Source of the DNA: Alnus glutinosa | Lineage: Eukaryota; Streptophyta; Magnoliopsida; Fagales; Betulaceae | Assembly (NCBI RefSeq): GCF_958979055.1 | Contig: NC_084893.1 | Coordinates: 20,685,987-20,749,986, forward strand | Direction of reading: 5' to 3' | Length of the DNA stretch: 64,000 nucleotides | Shown: positions 44,279 to 59,759 of the stretch, one piece after another | How positions within the stretch are numbered: the first letter of the stretch is position 1 | Layout: the number at the start of each line of letters is the position of its first letter | Notes under the pieces: model-generated | Told to the model about the DNA's origin: nothing | The model's input: only the letters and a program-made list of their open reading frames with translations | The model's database searches: none | Program-made: the position numbers and the translations under genes

Positions 44279-44572
44279 AAAACTGAAGCAAAATATGCGT
44301 CTCCTCCATGCCTTGTTTGCGTTCTTAAGTCTTGAGAAAATCACATCTTCTGAGCAGATATTACCCGGAGAGTCCATAAACGCCTTACGCTGTATCGGAG
44401 GAGACCACAAGCCACTCTGCTGATAGTCGAAGTCATACTGTGATGCATCAAAGAACTTCCCCAGCAGCCTTTCCGACACTGATTTCGAAACCATTTGAAT
44501 ACTCGGACTGCTTGTGGAGAAACTTTCCTGCAGGGATGAAGCTGGAGAGGACCCTCCAGAAATAATGGACAT
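44279..44572 (-). CDS. Unrecognised plant protein, first exon
   Basis: A 98-codon exon from ATG 44572 ([20 protein letters not shown]) to a strong donor (CAGTTTT then GTAAGTGC at 44278). An upstream in-frame ATG (44638) would add a Ser/Leu run from a GA microsatellite, so the inner start is preferred. The exon holds a Ser-rich N terminus and a compact conserved-looking block ([20 protein letters not shown] followed by [17 protein letters not shown]). It ends with a basic [10 protein letters not shown] segment. I believe similar short proteins of unknown function exist in other plants, but I cannot name the family. If the donor is not used, the frame stops three codons later. The remaining exon is not resolved, and a hAT-like element sits just inside the intron. 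Confidence 0.6.
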
Positions 44573-44639
44573 TGAGAGAGAGAGAGAGAGAGAAAGAGAA
44601 AAGTTCAGAAGGTTCTTATTTGGTGTTTGAGCATTCATA

Positions 44640-45087
44640 AATATGTTTGAAATGCCTTTGTTATTTGTAGCAGTAAAGCAGTACTAAAGGGTTAGGTCAA
44701 TCAAATCAAGGCCCTAACTGATGAAGTTAAGGTGATCCATATATTCTTTTCTTTTCTTTTTTCCTAAAGAATATAAAATAACAAAGGTGTGGTTTATATT
44801 CTTTTACTACCGTTAGGAAAATTTGAGCTATTTGAATTTTGAATTGATTAAAGTGTCAGTTGGTGGACATGAAGTCCATGGGTCGGTTTCCATAGAACCT
44901 GACATCCTCAGTCAGACAAAAAGGACGTGATTCGATCTTCATTTATCGGAAATCGCACATATAATGTTCAAGAATATATTTGTAGCAAAAGACATTAATT
45001 ATCATTACAACTTTCTGCTACTTTGTACTGTAATTAAAGTTGCAGGCTATAATATATAGACAGTATCGTTAACAGTTTTATGCATGG
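44640..45087. other. Upstream region of the unrecognised gene
   Basis: A GA run at 44575-44600 is in the leader. A CTTTT-rich tract is at 44745-44765. No coding frame and no obvious promoter element beyond AT-rich DNA. Confidence 0.4.
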
Positions 45088-45255
45088 CAAGGGCGGAGTT
45101 AGGTTTTAAACATTTGGAGGGTCAAATTAAGAAAAAAAACTTTGAAGAGGCCAAAATTAAAAAAATAAAAAAAATAAGGGGTAAAATTTAATTTAATTTT
45201 TTTTTTTTTTGGGGGAAACCCTTTGGCTTGGGGGGGCCAGGAGTAGCTCCGCCCC
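45088..45255. mobile_element. Short MITE with 9-bp target duplication (168 bp)
   Basis: Left AAGGGCGGAGTTAGG and right AGTAGCTCCGCCCC mirror each other. TATGCATGG flanks both ends exactly (45079-45087 and 45256-45264). A 9-bp duplication suggests a Mutator-like type. The middle is A-rich then T/G-rich. Confidence 0.8.
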
Positions 45256-45264
45256 TATGCATGG

Positions 45265-46399
45265 GTTACGAGAGTTATGCAATAATACCACGCTAAAGTT
45301 CACATCTTAAAGAGGGTGGAGCGAAGGTTTCTAATTTGAATTTTTAGGTGTTGAATTTTTTGAAATAAGAATTTAATTCTAATTTATTGTGCGAATTTTG
45401 ATATTTGACTTTGTAAGATAAAATTTGAAAAAGTTAAATAAAATATGATTTGTTTTTTAAAAAAATATATATAAAAGAATCAATATTCTTTTCCAGTTGC
45501 CAAACAAACCATCTATCTTCCTCTCCTGGTAGCCACTGGCCAGTGAGTCTTGGATGAGTTCAATTACTCGGCCCACTTATATATTTAGTGAAAAATCCAC
45601 GTACCACCCTCAAATTATTACCACCTAATTTATAATATATGTTCTTCCCAAGCTATCAAAAACTATCAATGTTCCCTTAATGATAAAAGTACTCTTAATA
45701 AAAAGGTAAACTAAAGAAAAAAAATTAAAACTAAAAAGAAAAACACACCTAAAAAAATTTGGAGGTGACCGAACCACTCCATTTGGCTATATCTGGCCCA
45801 TCTGGGGGTGACCGAACTAGCTACCCCCATGGCCATTGGAGGTAGTTCAACCACCCCCTCAAAAAAGAAAAATTTGGCCATTTGGAAGTGATTCGAGTAG
45901 CACAATTGTTTTTAGAATAATGGTTAAATATAATAATAGCGTTGTTGTAATGCCTAAATAATTTTAGGTAATATTATAATAGCACTGTTGTAATGGCAAA
46001 ATATTTCTAAGAAAATAGTCAAATACTATACTAATATCGTAGTAATGTTCGTATAAATATATGTGAAAAAGCTACATAGCCATTATAATGCTTGAGTAGC
46101 TTTATAAATACTTTTGCAATAAACAATAGACCGTTGTAATGCCAAAATTGTAATAACTACTTGGGAGGCTATATTAATATACTTAGTGTGATAAGAGAAT
46201 ATTTAAGTATTATTTCCATGAAAACCACGTAAAAAAGGGTATGCATGCGATATGGTTATACAAGTAAACACGCCATTGTGCTACCCAAGTTCTTTAGAAT
46301 AAAAGCAAGGCATAGGAATAATAATAATGGAAGTATTTGTCGCAAATTTCCATTATTTTGAAAATTAGGGTTTAGGTTGTGCCTATTGTTAAAGTGAGC
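45265..46399. other. Intergenic with a GGTGACCGAACCAC-containing repeat fragment
   Basis: 45755-45900 contains GGTGACCGAACCACTCC, GGTGACCGAACTAGC and GGTAGTTCAACCACC, partly palindromic GC-rich words. It lies next to TACCACCCTCAAATTATT (45601), so it may be a degraded element of the TIR type with a GC-rich core. No gene seen. Confidence 0.4.
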
Positions 46400-47169
46400 A
46401 GTGTTTATGACTTTTGGATGGATTGAAGTTGTGTTTCATTTTGACAATGATGAAGTTTTTCCTGAGTTGCCTCCATAGAATTCAACCCTCCCACCCCCTG
46501 ACCTCAAGCATTTTTCACCACCTCTACACACTCAGGAGAAACATCCCAACTGGCCTCAAATCTGACGAGTCTCGAGGCAGAAAAATAAGAAGGAGAAAAC
46601 TACATCCACAAAGGATTGTGATCAAAACAGCTTACTGGCAGCATGTAATGCCCCGCCTTTTACAAAAAAGCGTAAGTAAAAATTTCGATTTTCACGTGAC
46701 ATTACGACATTATCAGAGTTAATAATTGGCAGCGGAAATATATTTTTCTTTAAAATATAGGAACATAACACTTCAGAGTTGACTGAATTACCTCGATATA
46801 TTAATAATATAATTGAGCGTTCTCATTTAATAATTACACACAAGCATTTAAGATATATGCCGCATGTGGCACTTAATAATACTTAACCATAGTTTTATCC
46901 TAATATAAACCAACATATTTAAATAACACATATTAATAGAACTATTTCAGTAGTCCTGATCTTCTTTCCATCATGCATAAACTTGCATATGATTGTGGTT
47001 ATCACCACAATCCCATACTGTGAAAACAGTGAGTCAACAGCATCCAATAATATAATGACATAATGATTTATTCAACAATACACAAAACTACAACATGATG
47101 TATGGTGGATTAATATGCACAATCTTATTAATAATTCTATATGCACAGTTCCATTAATTTAATGTAGAT

Positions 47170-47455
47170 GGATAGATAAATATCGTGAGACTTTAACACA
47201 TGATACGGTCTTATGATTGATGTGGGTCCTTTACCATTTCTGGTCTTACCATAGATAGATGGATGAATAGATATCGTGAGACTTTAACACATGATACGGT
47301 CTTATCATTATCGTGGGTCCTTTACCATCTCTAGTCTTACCATAGATAGGTGGATGAATAGATGTCGTGAGACTCTAACACATGATACGGTCTTATCAAT
47401 TAGATGTCATGGGTCTTTTACCATCTTCGGTCTTATCATGTACCGATACCATGGA
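47170..47455. repeat. 91-bp tandem array
   Basis: About three copies of a unit with TATCGTGAGACTTTAACACA, TGATACGGTCTTA and GGGTCCTTTACCAT; unit starts at 47181, 47272 and 47363, exactly 91 bp apart. The last copies are degraded towards 47455 and beyond. Confidence 0.9.
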
Positions 47456-47744
47456 CTTTAACTACCATTTTTTCCTCATCAGTGTTGTGGGTCTCTAACC
47501 AAACCGGTCTTGTCATGAGACTTAAACCTTTTGTCTTTGCCTCGGAACATTAACCCTCAATTTTTGCCTTGGAACATTAATCCTCAGTCTTTCTTATTAA
47601 CAGATTTATATCTCATGACAATCTAATATGCAATGCCATTTATATCGTATACCATTAAATATAGCAAGATCACAACATCATAGTAATCAATATCAACATA
47701 TAATCAAACAAACCAATATCACCACATAATCAAACAAACCACAC

Positions 47745-48175
47745 TCAGTAAGTATTCTTGTAATACTCACTTATACACATACCTAAACAATTTATATCAT
47801 TAAATAAACCTATATATCACTACATTAAATAACTCAGTATCATTCTCAGTTAGTAGAATACTCACTTACACATATACCTAAACCTAAACAATTGCATATC
47901 ATTAAATAAACCTATACTTCACCACATTAAAGAACTCAATATCATTCTCAGTAAGTAGAATACTCACTTACACATATACCTAAACCTAAACAATTGCATA
48001 TCATTAAATAAACCTATATATCACCACATTAAAGAACTCAGTATCATTCTCAGTGAATAGAATACTCACTTATACATATACCTAAACCTAAACAATTGCA
48101 TATCATTAACTAAACCTATATATCATCACATTAAAGAACTAAGTATCATTCTCAGTGAGTAGAATACTCATAGTT
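47745..48175. repeat. 102-bp tandem array
   Basis: About four copies of a unit with CATTCTCAGT, AGAATACTCACTTA, CACATATACCTAAACC and AACAATTGCATATCATTAA; CATTCTCAGT occurs at 47841, 47943, 48045 and 48147, exactly 102 bp apart. A shorter precursor copy precedes the array. Confidence 0.9.
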
Positions 48176-50320
48176 ATTTCCCGTCTTAGAAACTGTTTAC
48201 AGATAAATATTCATTGCAATAATTTAATATAAACAATAGTAAATTAATATAATTCACTAACAATGCATTCTAACATTATTCTCATTTCTGATTTCTAAAC
48301 ACTTAAACTTTTTTTTTGTTTTTTGCCATCTCTAAACGCTTAACTTAATTACCTATCATCGTTTAGACATAATAACGGCATATAAAATAGATTAATTATA
48401 ATGCCACATATTTCATGTGGGCATTATAACATCATTTATAAATAATGACCAAAATACCCTTTTACATTTAAAATACTTATTTACATAAGGATTGTTTAAC
48501 AACACTTTTAATCGTAACGGCTATATATTTATATAACAGTTATACATTATTAAATCACATAAATATCACAGTAGTATAATATCCTATTTTTATAAAAATA
48601 GATATAATAATTAACATAATTGATTGTCATAGTTATCAATAATTTCAATTTTATTCATTTATAAAATTGAGCAGAGTAACGGCATTAATATTAATAATGC
48701 CTAATATTACTTTAAATATTTGGGCGACGCAATAGTGCTTTTATAAAATATTTCATTTTTACTCGGGCATCACAATGACGTATTTATTAATTAAATACTC
48801 CGTTTTGAAAACCCTGTTTAAAAACACAACTTAAAATGTCAGATTACTCATAAAATCACAAAACTAAAACAAAACTTTATTTAAAAACTAAATATCATTT
48901 TCCTTTCTTTTTCTTTTCCTTTTTTGTATCCTCTTTTCTTTTCTTCTTTGTTTATTTTTTTCCTTTTATGCAGGAACCTGAGAGAGTGAGAGAGACTGAA
49001 AGAGGGAGAGAGAGAGAGAGAGAGAGACTACCTTCTTCTAGTCTTCTTCTTCCTTGTTCTTCCCTATTGCTGGACCCAAATCGAGAGAGAGACAAAATTA
49101 AGTGGTAGAGAAGAGAAGAGGAGAAGTTGCTGGTTTTCTTCTTCTCTTTTCTTTTTACTAAACTAAACCTATAAACAAAAGGGAGAGGTGAGAGTTTTGA
49201 GCTTCTAGTTTCCTTCTTGCTATTGAACCTATAGAGAGATATGCAGAGAAAGAAAGATGAGAGAGCTCCTGTAAAACAGAAAAACAGAGAGAAGGGAGAA
49301 GAGAAACCAAGAGAGAAAATGGATAAAATGAAGAAGAGAGTGATGCGTTGATCGAAGGGGGATGGGTTTGTTTTATAGGATTTTGGACAGCCAGGATTAG
49401 CCTAAAATGATCGCATCTAATGGTTGAGGTAGGTTTAAGATTGGATATTTTGAGAAAAATATCAAAAGACAGATGTTCGGGCGACGCTACTGCTATCTGT
49501 TGAAAAAGGTTGATCGATCGACTAATTGTGTCGATCGATCGACAAGTGGATCGATCGACTTCGCGCGTCCACTGTTCCACCATGTTTTTATTTTATTTTA
49601 TTAAACCATTTAATAATTTAGACTTAGAAATATACCTCTAATAAATATTTATATTAGAATTGACGAATATTTATCTAATAAATATTCATATTTATTTTAT
49701 CTTTATTTCTAGGTCTTAAATTCAATTTTAAGATATTATATTTTATATCTTAAAATCTGGGGCGTTATACAGCACCTCCACCACAGCATCTGGGTAACTT
49801 CCACACCATTCAGGTGATGCTACGGCTCTATCCAACCGTTATTTCACAAAAACAACTATTTCCCTTTTATTACTCCACGTAAACTTTGATTCCTTATAAC
49901 CCAAATCGTCCAAGTCACATCTGTTAAGAGTATTTATGAAATTTGACATATGCTTTTCCACCAGAGGAGAACCCCCTACTTTCTCAGAATTGTCGACGAT
50001 CTTGTTGAAATGGCTTATACAGAGCCAGGCTTGTGGATGAAAGGAGCGTAAAAAGGAAAGCAATATATTGCCATGAAGAGTCACGCTGCCCTTGATCAGG
50101 ATGCCTGTAAAAACACATAAGTTTCCATGAAAATGCCGAACCTGCAAGACTAACAATGACATTGATATGTCTATAGGGAAAATTTTGAATTTATAGCTCT
50201 CTACTTTCCTTCCAGAATAAAGCTAATCCCCCACTTTTTCCCACAGGATCCACCGTAAACAGCCATTCAAAACCACATATAGTACAAATTCTCTAAAGAT
50301 AATCAGAACGCACCTTCGTT

Positions 50321-50847
50321 TCTATTAGAAACAGAAAGTGGGGATAAGGACATTATATGCAACATCTATCTAAAAGAATAACATCTATTCAATTATGAAA
50401 TTGTTTTGCAACTAGAAATCAAAATTCAATTGGACAAAAGCATCTTACAGCATGTTTGGTCTCAAAAAAATTGAAGGGAGTATGCTTCTGTCAACAATTT
50501 TGGAGATTCAACTTAGGCACTCAGTCTCAGCAATAATATCACCTAAAACATGTAAGATCCCAACCCGAAAGACCACACAAATTCAAATTTTTGTTAATAA
50601 AATGCACATGCACTCACGTATACGTTAGATACAATAAAATTAAATCTTAACTATAAAATAATCTTCTCGATTTCGGTCATTTAATATTGACCCTTTCCTA
50701 TTGATAAACTTACTTCCAAATTTAGTAAAAGCTTGAACATGTAATATTACCCCTTAAATCCATATATTGGTATGCCAAATCTTTCACTCAAAGAGGCGGT
50801 CCACGGGAAAATTCAATATGCCAAGTGTGTGGTAAAAGACTATGGTA
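50321..50847. other. Intergenic upstream of RABA1, no gene recognised
   Basis: AT-rich DNA without conserved frames. Confidence 0.45.
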
Positions 50848-50955
50848 TTTTTATTTTTTTAACATATTCATATAAGAGAGGAAATGGGAGATTCGAACTA
50901 ATGATCTCCGTTTCATGAGGTGTGATCCTTAGCCTATTGGATTACCTTTTATAGA
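50848..50955 (-). mobile_element. tRNA-derived SINE, family B copy 2
   Basis: On minus: GGTAATCCAATAGGCTAAGG (A-box region), TTAGTTCGAATCTCC (B box), CCTCTCTTATATGAATATG and a T/A-rich tail. The head matches the copy at 20441-20552 in order and spacing. It lies about 200 bp upstream of the RABA1 start codon. Confidence 0.7.
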
Positions 50956-51150
50956 CGGTAGAAGACCATAGTAAAAAGGAGATGGGGGCTTTTTCGCTTT
51001 GTACCCTTTTACTCTCGCATCATTTCTGGCGCTTTTTTAAAACACTTTCACGCTTCCCACAATGTCCTCCCACCGAAAGCTCCATTTGCCTGCAAAAATC
51101 TCTCTCTCTTTCTCTCTCTTCCATTTTGTTGAGGAAAGCTGTTACGATAG

Positions 51151-56692
<5,542 letters not shown>

Positions 56693-57455
56693 GTTAGAAA
56701 TGAGGAAAAACAGAACTTTATCGGCTGGATTCGTTCTTGTTGTACTGGTATACAAAGTAGTAACAACCAGTAAAAGGAATTCTCTCGGGATATTGAACTC
56801 AATTTGTTAAACACCATGATACATGAGATGTAGAAGCAGAATAGGCGCATAAATAGCTTGGCTTTCCTGTTCTACATTTTCTTTTAATCTATGAGAAAGA
56901 GCTTTTATTTTTTTAGAGGAATTTGCAAATGCGGTTGCTTTGTTTACTTCTTTTTACTACTATTTTGTGGTACATGTAAGTGCCGGAAGTGGGTTTTTAT
57001 TTTTTATTTTTTTTTGTTTTTTCTTGGCTTCCGCCAACGGAAACTAGGAAGAGAACATTTAAGACCCCCCAAAACTTTTACATTTTCTTAGAGGAAGCTT
57101 TGAATGTTTGTTAATGTATTTTTGGAGCGATTTGTTTTTGGTTTGAAAAAGAATTAGGATGGGACACGGTGAAAATTGTTTTTATGATTGTTTGTTAATA
57201 GGTCTGATTACTTTTATTAGAGTTCTAGTAGCAGCTTTTTTAAATTCTGTTCTCTTCTCTACATGTAAAGGAAAACTCTTAAATTTTTTTTCGAATCAGA
57301 TTCTCCATTCCCTAGTTGTTTCCTAATTAAGGAAACACCAAGAGAACCAAAAGTTTATGAAAAAGAGTGCAACTTCTATCAGGTCTGGGCATAAAGGAGC
57401 TAGTTTTTGCCCTCCAATAATAACATGTCACGTCAATTTAATACACCATAACACA
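56693..57455. other. RABA1 3' untranslated region and spacer
   Basis: AT-rich DNA after the RABA1 stop codon. AATAAA-type signals are not clear. No further frame supported. Confidence 0.4.
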
Positions 57456-58240
57456 TCAAAACACTATAAGCTGAAAACACCCGATCACACCAAATTTATG
57501 AAAAAAAAAAAAAACTGAAGTTTCTGCTCCCCAACCCGTCAGACTCGCCGTCAGCCGCACCGCCTCTTCCCCGTCACCGGCCGTCCGGTCCTCCAGCCAC
57601 AGAGGTCCAGCCTGAGCCTCGTCCTCTCCCGAGATCTCTCCCTCTCGCCGGCCATTCTCCCCTCTCACCCCTCTGGTGGTTTTTGGTCCTTGGGCTGGCC
57701 CATCTGGACAGTGGCGATGTAGGACCAGGCGATGGTGAGGATGGGGTCGTTGCTGTCGATGGGGGGTAGGGAGAGGTCGGTGCCGTCGGAGTCGAAGATC
57801 GAGTCGAACCGTGGAGAGGAGCATCTGGGCGAGGCGATTGACTTGCTTGGCCAGCCCTTCCCGGCGGCGACAATTAATGGGCATAAACACTCCTTCCCGT
57901 CAGCAACAACAACAAAATTTAACAATTAATCGAACCAGAAGACCAAAATTAACCAAAAACACACTTCACTTTCTGCTTCAACCACAAAATCAAACAAATC
58001 AACCACTAATTAACCACAAACTCCCACCAAAACCCTAGAAACGCAACAAGTTCCCAAAACGAAAAGCGTTCATAATCACATCCCCACTCAAAATGCAAAT
58101 CAAAGTTCAAAATTCTGTTCCATAACAAAAGAATTAAAGAACCAGTACAGAGACTACATCGTAAGCTGTTGGGGTCGGTGGTCGGGGCTGGGTTTCCGGC
58201 GTGAAGACGCCCGCCTCTCTCCCTCGATCTGTTCATTTGA
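57456..58240 (-). other. Possible transcription unit of unknown product
   Basis: A GC-rich block on minus (57520-57900) stands out from its AT-rich surroundings and keeps two long overlapping frames, one reading FDSIFDSDGTDLSLPPIDSN with AWSYIATVQMGQPKDQ (57665-57925) and another from 57890 with CRRREGLAKQVNRLAQML. Upstream (58140-58240) is CT-rich sequence like a plant leader. The frames may be parts of one protein separated by a frameshift or splice, or chance. I recognise no family. A T/A run at 57501-57514 follows the frames. Function unknown. Confidence 0.3.
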
Positions 58241-58361
58241 CTGCAAAGAAATAGGGTGTTTTGTATCTATTTCATTTTCTTGTTCCTAGCTTATGTGTCC
58301 ACTTTTCATTGGCAGGCAGAAAAGACCTAGTTTCTGCCTAGACCGAATTGAAGTTATTCTC

Positions 58362-58535
58362 TATGGAAAATGACTTTTGCACAACAGTTGTGCAACTGTT
58401 GTGCAAGGTTTTAGAAATATGGGGTGGATTTCATGTGGTAGGTTCCACCACATAGGTCCCACGTGAACCCATTCCATATTTTTAGAGTGATGCACAACAG
58501 CTGCACAACTGTTGTGTACCAATCACTCCTCAAAG
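58362..58535. mobile_element. Hairpin MITE (about 170 bp)
   Basis: TGCACAACAGTTGTGCAACTG at the left and TGCACAACTGTTGTG at the right are mutually inverted and also palindromic; CCACATAGGTCCCACGTG lies in the loop region. A similar TGCACAACCTGTTGTGCAAG word occurs near 23150. Borders are approximate. Confidence 0.55.
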
Positions 58536-58896
58536 TTTATATCCTATATTTAGGAAATCAAAAGTGATTTTCTTAACATTATTTTAATATAAATTTTTTT
58601 TATCATATATCTCTTATTGCTTTAGCATTTATTTGAAATAATATTTAAATGATTTTTCTTTCATTTTTTTTTCTTTCTATTTAATTTAAATAATATTTAA
58701 ATGGTATAAAGAAATGGCAAAAGAGTTATTATGAAGTACAATTAAATAGGAAAATAAAAAGTGATTTAATTTCTTAAATTAGGATCCCGAAAATTGAAAT
58801 GAGAGAGAGGAAAAAAATGGGTTGAACTTTGAAGGACTTAAAAAAGATCCAAACGCCCATCACAAACCTGAACCTCCCGCTCATTTTCACTCTTTT

Positions 58897-58906
58897 GTAT
58901 AAAACC
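58897..58906 (+). promoter_or_regulatory. TATA box of APC6
   Basis: TGTATAAAAC about 100 bp before the ATG at 59000, followed by a CT-rich leader (CTCTCCCCTTCCTCC). Inferred from position and sequence. Confidence 0.45.
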
Positions 58907-58999
58907 CCTAAATCAATCATCTCTCCCCTTCCTCCCAACACAGCACAATCCTCCACTACTTATCGAAACGTTTCTCTCTCACTCACTTGCACTCGAAAC

Positions 59000-59726
59000 A
59001 TGATGGAGGAAGAAATTGAGAAGCTCCGCGGAGTGGTGAGGGACTGCGTGAGCAAGCACTTGTACTCGTCGGCCATCTTCTTCGCCGACAAAGTGGCCGC
59101 CTTCACCAACGACCCGGCCGACATCTACATGCAGGCCCAGGCCCTATTCCTCGGCCGCCACTTCCGCCGCGCCTTCCACCTCCTCAACGCCTCCCAGATC
59201 GTCCTCCGCGACCTCCGCTTCCGCTACCTCGCCGCCAAATGCCTCGTACGATCCTATTTGCTTTTAACTGTCGCATGTCCTGCTTGGTTGTCGTTTTAGT
59301 TTATATGTGTGTTGTGGTGATTAGGAGGAGCTCAAGGATTGGGACCAATGCCTAGTGATGCTCGGAGAGGCGAAAGTGGATGAACACGGAAACGTGTTCG
59401 ACACAAAGGACTGCAATGCCATGTATCTCGATAAGGATGGGGAAGATCGTGAAATCAATGTAAACACTTCTTCCTTTTGTTTTTTGCTTGACGATGTTAT
59501 GCCTAATCATGGCTACAGTGTAGGTTGTTAACTAAGTAGATTTATGTCATTGTGAAATTTCTGTACTTTAGACACTAATGTGCTTGATCAAGAAGCAATT
59601 ACACTGTGAAATGCAGCTCTTTGTTTTCTTTGATCTTTAAAACTGTTTTGATATGCTTATGGTTAGATTTTCTTGTAGACTGGGGCAACAAGAGTGTCCG
59701 TCTCGGAGTAGTTTGGATTAAAGGCT

Positions 59727-59759
<33 letters not shown>

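Larger units (their letters stand above)
46644..49770. mobile_element. Probable solo LTR, about 3.1 kb
   Basis: The insertion begins TGTAATGCCCCGCC and ends GGGGCGTTATAC(A), inverted LTR-type ends, with AGCA at both borders (46640-46643, 49771-49774; the last A may belong to the LTR). It has no gag or pol frame, no primer-binding site and no internal second LTR, so it is best read as a solo LTR of a large gypsy-type element left by recombination. It contains two tandem arrays and a CT/GA-rich zone near its right end (48900-49330). A minus frame at 49158-49583 has no domain and is not called a gene. Confidence 0.65.
46400..50320 (-). mobile_element. L1-type LINE fragment, split by an LTR insertion
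   Basis: On minus, 50320 down to 49775 gives endonuclease-domain blocks: VDPVGKSGGLALFWKES, WLCISHFNKIVDNSEKVGGS, LDDLGYKESKFTWSNKR, RLDRAVASPEW. The usual GDFNE metal-site block reads SHFNK, so the enzyme is dead. The reading continues without loss across the insertion into 46643-46400 (CFDHNPLW, then RLVRFEASWDVSPECVEVV). Several stops and frameshifts are present. An intact element would encode endonuclease and reverse transcriptase; no reverse transcriptase is present here. Confidence 0.85.

Noticed and set aside
47745..48175. CRISPR-like regular array
   Set aside because: The whole 102-bp unit is repeated, with no unique spacers; it is a tandem array within an LTR in a plant genome.
49158..49583. 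141-residue minus-strand frame
   Set aside because: Lies in the solo-LTR-like insertion, low complexity (GA/CT-rich), no domain or splice context.
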